This document shows, piece after piece, positions 46,884 through 56,218 of a stretch of DNA of 64,000 nt (its first letter is position 1; every line of letters starts with the position of its first letter). The translations under genes and the position numbers were made by a program. This stretch comes from Caballeronia calidae (GTDB lineage Bacteria > Pseudomonadota > Gammaproteobacteria > Burkholderiales > Burkholderiaceae), in NCBI RefSeq assembly GCF_900044055.2, contig NZ_FCOX02000001.1, positions 310,001 to 374,000 on the forward strand, in the 5' to 3' direction. The notes below the pieces were generated by a model, which saw only the letters and a list, made by a program, of their open reading frames with translations, had not been told where the DNA came from and made no database searches.

Positions 46884-47723
46884 CTACTTCAACCACTTGT
46901 CGTACACGGCCTGAAACTCGCCCGTCGACCGGGCGAGATGCAGCCACTGATCGACATACTGCTGGAACGGCACATCGCCGCGCGGCAGCAGATACGCCTT
47001 CTCGCCGAACTGAAACGGCTTGTCCGGATGCACCGAGCACAGGCCCGGATTGAGCTTCTGCTGGAGCAGCGTTTCCGATGCGTCCGTGACCATCACGTCG
47101 GCCTTGCCTTCGAGGATCTGCTTGAAGATCGTCACGTTGTCCGGATACTCGATCAGCTGCGAGTGCGAAAAGAACTGCTTCGCGAAGCGTTCGTTGGTGC
47201 CGCCCGGATTGACGATGGTGCGCACGTTAGGCTGATCGATCTGCGCGACGGTCTGATACTTCTCCACATCGTCGCAGCGCACGATGGGCGTTTTGCCGTC
47301 TTCCATATACGGCTCCGTGAAGAACGCGCGCTTCTGCCGCTCGAGCGTGGTCGAGACGCCGCCCACGGCGATATCGCATTTCGCGATGAAATCGTTCATC
47401 AGATTCGACCACGACGTCTTCACGTACTCCGCCTTCGCCCCGAGCGATTTCGCGAGACTCTCCGCGAGGTCGATATCGATGCCCTCGAATTGCCCGTCCG
47501 GCCGCAGGAAGGAATACGGTTTGTAGTCCCCCGTCGTACAGACGCGTAGCGTGTGCCGCGCGAGAACATCGTCGAGCCGCGAAGCCGTTGCGACGGGTGC
47601 GGACGCGGCGGGCTTCGTGCCCGCGACCGTTCCGGCCTGAATCGTCTGAGACTGCGCGACGTTCGCGAGCGCGAGCGACATGGCAAAGGCAGAGGCGGCG
47701 AGACTCACAGACTTGCGTTGCAT
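46884..47723 (-). CDS. Periplasmic cyclohexadienyl dehydratase-like (PheC) / amino-acid-binding protein
   Basis: 279 residues, signal peptide about 1-29 (MQRKSVSLAASAFAMSLALA). The mature part is a type II periplasmic binding fold. The segments RVCTTGDYKPYSFL, EGIDIDLAESLAKSLGA, SWSNLMNDF, GGVSTTLERQ, NPGGTNERFAK and VTDASETLLQQKL match PheC cyclohexadienyl dehydratase more closely than ordinary amino acid binding proteins, as far as I can recall that family. PheC makes phenylpyruvate or phenylalanine from prephenate or arogenate in the periplasm. It stands alone without permease genes, in keeping with an enzyme. Ribosome site AGGAG. Confidence 0.75.
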   Translation of the reverse strand: MQRKSVSLAASAFAMSLALANVAQSQTIQAGTVAGTKPAASAPVATASRLDDVLARHTLRVCTTGDYKPYSFLRPDGQFEGIDIDLAESLAKSLGAKAEYVKTSWSNLMNDFIAKCDIAVGGVSTTLERQKRAFFTEPYMEDGKTPIVRCDDVEKYQTVAQIDQPNVRTIVNPGGTNERFAKQFFSHSQLIEYPDNVTIFKQILEGKADVMVTDASETLLQQKLNPGLCSVHPDKPFQFGEKAYLLPRGDVPFQQYVDQWLHLARSTGEFQAVYDKWLK

Positions 47724-47873
47724 CGATTCTCCTGGTTTTTGTTGTATCGGCCCGTGGATCATAACGAGGCCTTTGGGTGTCTGAACACTCGGTCAAACAG
47801 CATAGGCCGCGATGCATGAGACTTCCCGAATTGCCGGGCTCAGTCAACGAAAACGCCCGGCCGCTCCGGTAGA

Positions 47874-49004
47874 ATGGATGATTCTTTGCCTTCAGCATCG
47901 AGCGACGTGGCACACACTCTTCTGAACGACACCTTCCTGCGCGCGCTCCTGCGCCAGCCGACCGACTACACGCCGATCTGGCTGATGCGCCAGGCAGGAC
48001 GCTATTTGCCGGAGTACAACGCCACGCGCACCCGCGCGGGCAGTTTTCTCGGCCTCGCGAAGAATCCGGACTACGCGACCGAAGTGACGCTCCAGCCGCT
48101 CGAACGCTTTCCGCTCGACGCCGCCATCCTCTTTTCCGATATCCTCACCGTCCCCGACGCGATGGGCCTCGGCCTGAACTTCGTCCAGGGCGAAGGTCCG
48201 CGTTTCGAGCGCACCGTGCGCACGGAAGACGACGTGAAGCGCCTCGCAGTGCCGGATATCGGCGCGACGCTGTCCTACGTCACCGACGCCGTGAGTCAGA
48301 TACGCCGCGCGCTCACGGACGCGCAAGGCCGCCAGAAAGTGCCGCTGATCGGTTTCTCGGGCAGTCCGTGGACGCTCGCGTGCTACATGGTCGAAGGCGG
48401 CGGCTCGGACGATCATCGCACGGTCAAATCGATGGCTTATGCGCGTCCGGACCTGATGCACCGCATCCTCGACGTGAACGCGCAAGCCGTGACCGCGTAT
48501 CTGACCGCGCAGATCGAAGCCGGCGCGCAGGCCGTGATGATCTTCGATACATGGGGCGGCGCACTCGCCGATGGCGCGTATCAGCGCTTCTCGCTCGAAT
48601 ACATCGCGAAGGTGGTTGCGGGTCTCAAGCGCGAGCATGACGGCGAACGCGTGCCTGTCATCACCTTTACGAAGGGCGGCGGGCTGTGGATCGAGGAAAT
48701 TGCCGCAACGGGCGTCGATGCGGTCGGACTCGACTGGACGATGAATCTCGGCAAGGCACGGGAACGCGTCGGCTCGCGCGTCGCGCTGCAGGGAAATATC
48801 GATCCGAGCGTGCTGTTCGCGCCGCCTGCCGCCATCCGCACCGAAGCGCGGGCCGTACTGGAAAGCTTCGGGAATTTTCCGGGCCATGTCTTCAATCTGG
48901 GCCACGGCATCTCGCAGTTCACACCGCCGGAGCACGTCGCGGAGCTCGTCGACGAAGTCCATCGGCACAGCCGCGCCATGCGGGCCGGGCAACCTGCGCG
49001 CTGA
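47874..49004 (+). CDS. hemE: Uroporphyrinogen decarboxylase
   Basis: 376 residues. [15 protein letters not shown] (signature 1), catalytic aspartate in [37 protein letters not shown] (signature 2). It converts uroporphyrinogen III to coproporphyrinogen III in heme synthesis. Two starts are possible: ATG at 47874 or GTG at 47907 ([10 protein letters not shown]), the latter closer to the usual family N-terminus. Confidence 0.98.
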   Translation: MDDSLPSASSDVAHTLLNDTFLRALLRQPTDYTPIWLMRQAGRYLPEYNATRTRAGSFLGLAKNPDYATEVTLQPLERFPLDAAILFSDILTVPDAMGLGLNFVQGEGPRFERTVRTEDDVKRLAVPDIGATLSYVTDAVSQIRRALTDAQGRQKVPLIGFSGSPWTLACYMVEGGGSDDHRTVKSMAYARPDLMHRILDVNAQAVTAYLTAQIEAGAQAVMIFDTWGGALADGAYQRFSLEYIAKVVAGLKREHDGERVPVITFTKGGGLWIEEIAATGVDAVGLDWTMNLGKARERVGSRVALQGNIDPSVLFAPPAAIRTEARAVLESFGNFPGHVFNLGHGISQFTPPEHVAELVDEVHRHSRAMRAGQPAR

Positions 49005-49464
49005 GCGCGTACGAAAGCCGGCGTTACGGACGCATGCTGCGGCGCAACCTCGACGCGCCAGCGCGGCGTATCCGGGGCGGGAGCATTCTGTCCGGATCGC
49101 CCGTCTCTGGTGGAGCGCTGCGATGTCAAGACTGAACTTATACACATTTTGTTCGCTGCGGCGCGCCATCAGACGTATGGCCGCGGGCAACCAATAACGT
49201 GGCGCTATGTGTGCTGCAAGTCAATGATTTTTAACGAATTTAGACTGCTTCGCCCGATATGTGGGCTGGCGCACATAAGGCTTTCCTGACAGTGTTTGGC
49301 GCGCACTCGGACGCACTTCTCAACAAAGTTATCCACAGGCCTGTGGAAAGCATCGGAAAACCAAAAATAATCGGCGGTTTACAGGCGATTCTGATGTTTA
49401 ACTTTAACTTCGTCCGGCTGAAGCCCGCGCGCATGTCAAGCCGCTGTCCATGGAGCGATGGACG
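49005..49464. other. Gene-free region upstream of priA with a DnaA-box-like site
   Basis: About 460 bases without a recognisable gene. It contains TTATCCACA (49329-49337) facing CTGTGGAAAG (49340-49349), AT-rich flanks, and the priA leader. Confidence 0.5.
49329..49349. promoter_or_regulatory. DnaA-box-like inverted pair upstream of priA
   Basis: A perfect TTATCCACA followed by GG and then CTGTGGAAAG, giving two facing DnaA-box-like halves about 115 bases upstream of the priA start. Confidence 0.5.
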
Positions 49465-51717
49465 ATGACGAATGTCTTCGTGCGCGTCGCCGTCGACCAG
49501 CCGATGCCGGTGTTGTTCGACTACCGCTATGCGCTGCCGGCCGCGCCGGCCGTCGGCATGCTGGTGCTCGTGCCGTTCGGACGGCGCGAAGTCGTCGGGC
49601 TGATCTGCGAAATCACCGCGTCGAGCGACGTGCCCGCCGACAAGCTGCGCAACGTCATCGCACTCGGCGATCGATGCGCGCCGCTCGCCGAAGCCTGGAT
49701 CGCGCTTGCGAGTTTCGCCGCTGATTACTATCAGCGCGGCCTGGGGGAAGTCGCGTTGCCGGCGCTGCCCCAGGCGTTGCGCGACGCATCGCGCTGGGAG
49801 CGTCTTTTCGCTGTCGAGCCGCGCTATCGCTTGTTGCCGGAGGGACGCGCGCGTCTCCCCGATGAATTGCCCGCGCGCGCCAGCGCGTTGCGCCGTCTGG
49901 CCGAGGCGCTCGCGGATCAGCCGTCGCTCGGTCTCTCCGATGCCCGCGCGCTGCATCCGAAAGCAGGCGCGACATTCGACGATTGGCTCGCGCGCGGCTG
50001 GATCGAGCTTGCGACACCGGACGCCGCCGAACACGACGCGGCCGCACAAACGCTCGCCGCCCCGACCGGCGCCGCGCCGTTGCCGGTGCTGACCGACGAA
50101 CAGCGCGAAGCCGTCGAGGCCATCTCCGGCGCGCAAGGCTTCGCGCCGTTTCTGTTGCACGGCGTGACGGGCAGCGGCAAGACGGAGGTCTATCTGCACG
50201 CGCTCGCCGCTTTGCTCGCCGCGCGGCCCGATGCTCAGGCGCTCGTCCTCGTTCCCGAAATCAACCTGACGCCGCAGTTCGAGGCCGCGTTCCGCGCACG
50301 TTTCGCAGCGCTCGCGGACGGCTCCATCGTCACGATGCACAGCGGACTGGCCGAAGGCGAACGCGCGCGAAACTGGCTCGCCGCGCACACGGGCAGCGCG
50401 CGCATCGTGCTCGGCACGCGCCTCGCGATCCTCGCGTCGATGCCAACGCTCGCGATGATCGTCGTCGATGAAGAGCACGATCCCGCCTACAAGCAGCAGG
50501 AAGGCCTGCGCTATTCCGCGCGCGATCTGGCGATCTATCGGGCGAAGCAACTGGATATTCCCGTCGTGCTCGGGTCGGCGACGCCGTCGCTCGAAACCTG
50601 GTGGCAGGCGGAACAGGGGCGCTACACGCGGCTGACGCTCACGCGCCGCGCCGTCGCGGAAGCCGCGTTGCCGGCGGTGCGGCTCATCGACCTGGAAGAG
50701 GAGCGACGGCGCGGCCGCGCGTCCGTCGACGGGCTGGCGGGGCCGCTCATCGCCGCCTTGAAGATGCGCGTCGAGCGCGGCGAGCAAAGTCTCGTGTTCC
50801 TGAACCGGCGCGGCTATGCGCCAATCCTGTCCTGCGACGCCTGTGGCTGGGTCGCCGGCTGTCCGCGTTGCAGTGCCTACGCGGTGCTTCACAAACCGGA
50901 ACGCGCGCTGCGCTGTCATCACTGCGGATGGGAGTCGCGCATTCCGAAGTCCTGCCCGGATTGCGGCAACATCGACATCGCGCCGATGGGCCGCGGCACG
51001 CAGCGCGTCGAGGAAACGCTCGCTAGCGTGGTGCCCGGCGCACGCGTGTTGCGTATCGACGCCGACAGCACGCGTCGCAAGGGCAGCGCGCAGGCGCTCT
51101 TTTCCGACGTGCACGCGGGCGAAGTCGATATTCTCGTCGGCACGCAGATGATCGCGAAAGGCCACGATTTCCGCCGCGTGACGCTCGTCGGCGTGCTCAA
51201 TGCCGACACCGCGCTCTTCTCGCACGATTTCCGCGCAAGCGAACGGCTCTTCGCGCAACTGACGCAGGTGAGCGGCCGCGCGGGACGCGCGGGCCTGCCC
51301 GGCGAAGTGATGATCCAGACGCGCTATCCGCGTCACGCACTCTATCAGGCGCTATCGCGGCAGGATTACGTCGGTTTCGCCAACTCGACGCTCGCCGAAC
51401 GGCGCGACGCGCGTCTACCGCCGTTCGTCTATCAGGCGATGCTGCGCGCCGAGGGCCGCACGTTGGAAGCCGCGCTCGATTTTCTGGCCGAAGCGGCGGC
51501 GGCCTTCGCTCCGTTGCCAGGCGCGGACCGCGTGACCGTCTATGACGCGGTGCCGCTCACCATCGTGAAAGTGTTCAACGTCCATCGCGCGCAGTTGTTG
51601 CTGGAAAGCGCGTCGCGGGCCGCGCTTCAGGCGTCGCTGCGCGCGTGGCAGCCGGTGCTGCGCTCGCTCAGGGGCGTGCTGCGCTGGAATGTCGAAGTCG
51701 ATCCGCTGGACGTTTGA
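49465..51717 (+). CDS. priA: Primosomal protein N-prime (PriA helicase)
   Basis: 750 residues. N-terminal DNA-fork-binding domain (VAVDQPMPVLFDYRY), helicase with Walker A HGVTGSGKTEVYL and DEEH box, eight cysteines binding two zinc ions (CDACGWVAGCPRC ... CHHCGWE ... CPDCG), GTQMIAKGHDFRRVTLVG and QVSGRAGRAGLPG. It reloads the replisome at stalled forks. The start at 49465 follows GGAG; an in-frame ATG five codons upstream has no such site. Its last 50 bases overlap a convergent small membrane protein gene. Confidence 0.97.
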   Translation: MTNVFVRVAVDQPMPVLFDYRYALPAAPAVGMLVLVPFGRREVVGLICEITASSDVPADKLRNVIALGDRCAPLAEAWIALASFAADYYQRGLGEVALPALPQALRDASRWERLFAVEPRYRLLPEGRARLPDELPARASALRRLAEALADQPSLGLSDARALHPKAGATFDDWLARGWIELATPDAAEHDAAAQTLAAPTGAAPLPVLTDEQREAVEAISGAQGFAPFLLHGVTGSGKTEVYLHALAALLAARPDAQALVLVPEINLTPQFEAAFRARFAALADGSIVTMHSGLAEGERARNWLAAHTGSARIVLGTRLAILASMPTLAMIVVDEEHDPAYKQQEGLRYSARDLAIYRAKQLDIPVVLGSATPSLETWWQAEQGRYTRLTLTRRAVAEAALPAVRLIDLEEERRRGRASVDGLAGPLIAALKMRVERGEQSLVFLNRRGYAPILSCDACGWVAGCPRCSAYAVLHKPERALRCHHCGWESRIPKSCPDCGNIDIAPMGRGTQRVEETLASVVPGARVLRIDADSTRRKGSAQALFSDVHAGEVDILVGTQMIAKGHDFRRVTLVGVLNADTALFSHDFRASERLFAQLTQVSGRAGRAGLPGEVMIQTRYPRHALYQALSRQDYVGFANSTLAERRDARLPPFVYQAMLRAEGRTLEAALDFLAEAAAAFAPLPGADRVTVYDAVPLTIVKVFNVHRAQLLLESASRAALQASLRAWQPVLRSLRGVLRWNVEVDPLDV

Positions 51718-51868
51718 CTTCAGGCGCGTCAAGCATCGGCGCGGGCGCGTCGAGGTCTCCGTAAGCGTCCTCCATCCGACGATGACGCAGCGAAGCGCCC
51801 CGCACGAACAACACAGCGCAACCCGCCAACATCGCCCAAACCCCGGTCACCACCATCCAAGTGCTCAT
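51668..51868 (-). CDS. Small hypothetical membrane protein
   Basis: 66 residues with one N-terminal membrane helix (MVVTGVWAMLAGCAVLFVRGA) and a polar, proline/arginine-rich tail. GGGGAGAG lies about 12 bases before the ATG. The frame ends inside the 3-prime end of priA on the opposite strand. Similar small proteins are encoded beside priA in related genomes as far as I recall, but the function is unknown. Confidence 0.55.
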   Translation of the reverse strand: MSTWMVVTGVWAMLAGCAVLFVRGASLRHRRMEDAYGDLDAPAPMLDAPEVKRPADRLRHSSAARP

Positions 51869-52182
51869 GCTCGTTGCTCTCCCCGAAACCGCGGCGCGTC
51901 GACCGCGAATGCAGCGCCATGGGCGGCGCGTTGCGTTTATATCGGCGGCATCCGGCAGTTTGCTTAGGGCTCGTCTCAAAAAAATTCGGACTAAGGGAAA
52001 ATACTAGGCGCTCACCCCGATTGGCCGACTGGCGGCGCACCGCGCAAAGCCTTGTCCTATAAGGGTTTCATGACGGTGCAACCATAGCGAAAATCTCGGT
52101 TGCACCTTTTATATCAGCGGAGTACGATTCGCCAACTTTTTGGTCTTTGGCCGGGTGGGCACGACCGGCAAACGAAGGAAAT
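51869..52182. other. Intergenic region upstream of putA
   Basis: 314 bases. It holds the candidate PutA operator (52075-52106), an AT-rich TTTATATC stretch at 52107-52115 that could be a -10 region, and the putA ribosome site AAGGAA. No gene seen. Confidence 0.5.
52075..52106. promoter_or_regulatory. Candidate PutA operator (inverted GTTGCA motifs)
   Basis: GGTGCAACC and GGTTGCACC form an inverted repeat with a 14-base spacer, containing TGCAAC and GTTGCA. GTTGCA is the operator motif of the E. coli PutA ribbon-helix-helix domain. It lies 77 bases upstream of a putA gene that encodes that domain. Confidence 0.6.
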
Positions 52183-55100
52183 ATGGCGAGCACAACCCTA
52201 GGCGTCAAAGTCGACGATCTGCTGCGTTCCCGGCTGAAAGATGCCGCGACGCGCCTCGAGCGCACTCCCCACTGGCTGATCAAGCAGGCGATCTTCGCCT
52301 ACCTCGAGCGCATCGAGCACGGCCAGCTTCCGCCCGAGTTGTCGGGTGCGAACGGCTCGTCCGAATTGGCCGACGCCGCTCCCGTCGATGGCGACGAGGA
52401 CGGCGCGCCGCATCCTTTCCTCGATTTCGCGCAGAACGTGCAGCCGCAGTCCGTGCTGCGCGCGGCGATCACGGCGGCGTATCGCCGGCCCGAACCGGAG
52501 TGCGTGCCGTTCCTGATCGGCCAGGCGCGCCTGCCCGCGACTGTCGCCGCCGAAACCGAAAAGCTCGCGACGAAGCTCGTCGAAGCGCTGCGCGCGAAGA
52601 GCTCGGGCGGCGGCGTCGAAGGCCTGATCCACGAGTTCTCGCTGTCGAGCCAGGAAGGCGTCGCGCTGATGTGCCTCGCCGAAGCGCTGCTGCGCATTCC
52701 CGACCGCGCCACGCGCGACGCGTTGATCCGCGACAAGATCAGCAAGGGTGACTGGAAATCGCACATGGGCCAGGCGCCGTCGCTGTTCGTGAACGCGGCG
52801 ACGTGGGGCCTGATGATCACCGGCAAGCTCGTGACGACGAACAGCGAAGCGGGTCTGTCGTCGGCGCTGACGCGTCTGATCGGCAAGGGCGGCGAGCCGC
52901 TGATCCGCAAGGGCGTCGACATGGCGATGCGCCTGATGGGCGAACAGTTCGTCACCGGCGAGACGATTTCCGAAGCGCTCGCGAACAGCCGCAAGTACGA
53001 GGCGCGCGGTTTCCGTTACTCCTACGACATGCTCGGCGAAGCCGCGACGACGGAAGAAGACGCGCAGCGCTACTACGCGTCCTACGAGCAGGCGATCCAC
53101 GCGATCGGCAAGGCGGCGGGCGGGCGCGGCATCTACGAAGGCCCGGGCATTTCGATCAAGCTGTCCGCGCTGCATCCGCGTTACTCGCGCGCGCAGCAGG
53201 AGCGCACGATGAACGAGCTGCTGCCGCGCGTGCGCTCACTCGCGCAACTGGCGCGCCGTTATGACATCGGTTTGAACATCGACGCCGAAGAAGCCGATCG
53301 TCTCGAACTCTCGCTCGATCTGCTCGAAGCGCTGTGCTTCGATCCGGAGCTCGCGGGCTGGAACGGCATCGGCTTCGTGGTGCAGGGTTATCAGAAGCGC
53401 TGCCCGTTCGTGATCGACTATCTGATCGATCTCGCGCGCCGCAGCCGTCATCGCTTGATGATCCGCCTCGTGAAGGGCGCGTACTGGGACACCGAAATCA
53501 AGCGCGCGCAAGTCGATGGCCTCGAAGGCTATCCGGTCTACACGCGCAAGATCTACACCGACATCTCGTACCTCGCGTGCGCGAAGAAGCTGCTCGGCGC
53601 GCCGGATGCCGTCTATCCGCAATTCGCGACGCACAACGCGTTCACGCTTTCCGCGATCTATCACCTCGCGGGACAGAACTACTATCCCGGCCAGTACGAG
53701 TTCCAGTGCCTGCACGGCATGGGCGAGCCGCTCTATGAAGAAGTGACCGGGCGCGACAAGCTGAACCGTCCGTGCCGCGTGTATGCGCCGGTCGGCACGC
53801 ACGAAACGCTGCTTGCGTATCTCGTGCGCCGCCTGCTGGAGAACGGCGCGAACACGTCGTTCGTGAACCGCATCGCCGATGAATCCGTTCCGGTGAAGGA
53901 GCTCGTGCGCGATCCGATCGACGAAGCGCAGCTGATCACGCCGCTCGGCGCGCCGCACGCGAAGATTCCGCTGCCGCGTCAGCTCTACGGCAACGAGCGC
54001 TCCAACTCGATGGGCCTCGATCTCTCGAACGAGCATCGTCTGGCGTCGCTGTCGTCGGCGCTGCTCGCGAGCGGGAATCATCCGTGGCGCGCGGAGCCGA
54101 TGCTCGAAGGCGGCGCCGTCGGCAACGGCATCGCGCGCGACGTGCGCAATCCGTCGGATCTGCGCGATCTCGTCGGCACGGTCGTGGAAGCATCGTCGGA
54201 GCAGGTGAGCGCCGCGATCGCGAATGCGGTCGCCGCCGCGCCGATCTGGCAGGCGACGCCCGTCGAAGATCGCGCCGATTGCCTCGCGCGCGCCGCCGAT
54301 CTGCTCGAAGCGCAGATGCACACGCTGATGGGCCTCGTCGTGCGCGAAGCGGGCAAGTCGCTGCCGAACGCGATCGCGGAAATTCGCGAGGCCATCGATT
54401 TCCTGCGCTACTACGCGTCGCAGATTCGCGCCGAGTTTTCGAACGATACGCATCGTCCGCTCGGTCCGGTCGTGTGCATCAGCCCGTGGAACTTCCCGCT
54501 CGCGATCTTCATGGGTCAGGTCGCCGCCGCGCTCGCGGCGGGCAATCCGGTGCTCGCGAAACCCGCCGAGCAGACGCCGCTGATCGCCGCGCAAGCCGTG
54601 CGCATTCTGCGCGAAGCGGGCGTGCCCGCGGGCGCGGTGCAACTGCTGCCGGGCAACGGCGAAACCGTGGGCGCCGCGCTGGTCGCCGATCCGCGCACGC
54701 GCGCCGTGATGTTCACCGGTTCGACGGAAGTCGCGCGCCTCATCAACAAGACGCTCTCGGAGCGCCTCGATCCGGATGGCCGCCCGATTCCGCTGATCGC
54801 CGAAACCGGCGGCCAGAACGCGATGATCGTCGATTCGTCGGCGCTCGCGGAGCAAGTCGTCGCGGACGTGCTGCAGTCGTCGTTCGATTCGGCCGGCCAG
54901 CGCTGCTCGGCGTTGCGCGTGCTGTGCCTGCAGGACGACGTCGCCGATCGCACGCTCGAAATGCTGACCGGCGCGATGAACCAGCTCGCGGTCGGCAATC
55001 CGGATCGCCTGTCGACGGACGTCGGCCCGGTGATCGACAGCGACGCGAAGCGCGGCATCGATGCGCATATCGCCGGGATGCGCGACAAGGGCCGCAACGT

Positions 55101-56118
55101 CACGCAGCTGCCGCTGCCCGACAACTGCGCGCAAGGCACGTTCGTGCCGCCGACGCTCATCGAGCTCGACAGCATCGACGAGCTGAAGCGCGAAGTGTTC
55201 GGCCCTGTGCTCCATGTGGTGCGTTACCGTCGTTCGAACCTTGATAAACTCCTCGACCAAATTCGCTCGACCGGTTACGGATTGACGCTCGGCATCCATA
55301 CGCGCATCGACGAAACCATCGCGCATGTGATCGCGCGGGCGCACGTGGGCAACATCTACGTGAACCGCAACGTGATCGGCGCGGTCGTCGGCGTGCAGCC
55401 GTTCGGCGGCGAAGGGCTGTCGGGCACGGGTCCGAAAGCGGGCGGCGCGCTGTATTTGCAGCGTCTGCTGGCGAAGCGCCCGACCGGCTTGCCGAAGTCG
55501 CTCGCGAGCACGCTCGTGGTCGATCAGGCCGCGTCGAAGGACACGCCCGCCGCGGCGCTCACCGCGTTGCGCGACTGGGCGATCGGCGAACGCGATCCGC
55601 AGACGGCCGCGCGTTGCGACGGCTATCTGCAGCACGTGATGGCGGGCGCGACGGCGGTGCTGAACGGTCCGACGGGCGAGCGCAACACCTACACGCTCGG
55701 CGCGCGCGGCACGGTGCTGTGCGTGGCGGCGACGGCGAGCGGGGCGCGTGCGCAACTGGCCGCCGTGCTCGCGACGGGCAACAAGGCGTTGTTCTCGGGC
55801 TCGGCGGGCGAGCAGCTGGCGGCATCGCTGCCGGCATCGCTCAAGCCGTTCGCGTTCGTGAAGAAGGCGGCCGACGTCAATGCCGACTTCGACGCCGTGC
55901 TGTTCGAAGGCGACAGCGATGAACTGATGTCGCTCGTGAAGGAAGTCGCGAAGCGTCCGGGACCGATCGTATCGGTGCAGGGCGTGGCTGCGGGAGCGTT
56001 CGCCGACGCCGGCCACGACGGCGAAGACTACGCGCTCGAACGGCTGCTGACGGAACGCTCGGTGAGCGTGAACACGGCGGCGGCGGGCGGTAATGCGAAT
56101 TTGATGACGATCGGTTGA
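52183..56118 (+). CDS. putA: Trifunctional proline utilisation protein PutA
   Basis: 1311 residues. Residues 1-45 form a ribbon-helix-helix DNA-binding domain (TLGVKVDDLLRSRLKDAA, HWLIKQAIFAYLERIE). Residues about 200-500 are FAD-dependent proline dehydrogenase (RLVKGAYWDTEIKRAQ near 428). Residues about 590-1060 are P5C dehydrogenase with PWNFPLAIFMGQV, ETGGQNAMIVDSS and the catalytic Cys908 in SAGQRCSAL. The last 250 residues are the C-terminal ALDH-like domain of long PutAs. It oxidises proline to glutamate at the inner membrane and represses its own gene when proline is absent. ATG 52183 has AAGGA upstream. Confidence 0.98.
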   Translation: MASTTLGVKVDDLLRSRLKDAATRLERTPHWLIKQAIFAYLERIEHGQLPPELSGANGSSELADAAPVDGDEDGAPHPFLDFAQNVQPQSVLRAAITAAYRRPEPECVPFLIGQARLPATVAAETEKLATKLVEALRAKSSGGGVEGLIHEFSLSSQEGVALMCLAEALLRIPDRATRDALIRDKISKGDWKSHMGQAPSLFVNAATWGLMITGKLVTTNSEAGLSSALTRLIGKGGEPLIRKGVDMAMRLMGEQFVTGETISEALANSRKYEARGFRYSYDMLGEAATTEEDAQRYYASYEQAIHAIGKAAGGRGIYEGPGISIKLSALHPRYSRAQQERTMNELLPRVRSLAQLARRYDIGLNIDAEEADRLELSLDLLEALCFDPELAGWNGIGFVVQGYQKRCPFVIDYLIDLARRSRHRLMIRLVKGAYWDTEIKRAQVDGLEGYPVYTRKIYTDISYLACAKKLLGAPDAVYPQFATHNAFTLSAIYHLAGQNYYPGQYEFQCLHGMGEPLYEEVTGRDKLNRPCRVYAPVGTHETLLAYLVRRLLENGANTSFVNRIADESVPVKELVRDPIDEAQLITPLGAPHAKIPLPRQLYGNERSNSMGLDLSNEHRLASLSSALLASGNHPWRAEPMLEGGAVGNGIARDVRNPSDLRDLVGTVVEASSEQVSAAIANAVAAAPIWQATPVEDRADCLARAADLLEAQMHTLMGLVVREAGKSLPNAIAEIREAIDFLRYYASQIRAEFSNDTHRPLGPVVCISPWNFPLAIFMGQVAAALAAGNPVLAKPAEQTPLIAAQAVRILREAGVPAGAVQLLPGNGETVGAALVADPRTRAVMFTGSTEVARLINKTLSERLDPDGRPIPLIAETGGQNAMIVDSSALAEQVVADVLQSSFDSAGQRCSALRVLCLQDDVADRTLEMLTGAMNQLAVGNPDRLSTDVGPVIDSDAKRGIDAHIAGMRDKGRNVTQLPLPDNCAQGTFVPPTLIELDSIDELKREVFGPVLHVVRYRRSNLDKLLDQIRSTGYGLTLGIHTRIDETIAHVIARAHVGNIYVNRNVIGAVVGVQPFGGEGLSGTGPKAGGALYLQRLLAKRPTGLPKSLASTLVVDQAASKDTPAAALTALRDWAIGERDPQTAARCDGYLQHVMAGATAVLNGPTGERNTYTLGARGTVLCVAATASGARAQLAAVLATGNKALFSGSAGEQLAASLPASLKPFAFVKKAADVNADFDAVLFEGDSDELMSLVKEVAKRPGPIVSVQGVAAGAFADAGHDGEDYALERLLTERSVSVNTAAAGGNANLMTIG

Positions 56119-56218
56119 GTTATCGCTCGAGCGCTCGATACAAACGAATTCAAACAAGCGGCAGCGGGCGCGGCGATCCCGGCACAAGCTGCCATCCACA
56201 CTGGAACCAGGAGAAGCT

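Noticed and set aside
49240-51336. A 698-codon open frame antisense to priA
   Set aside because: Same reason; priA motifs including the eight zinc cysteines are on the plus strand.
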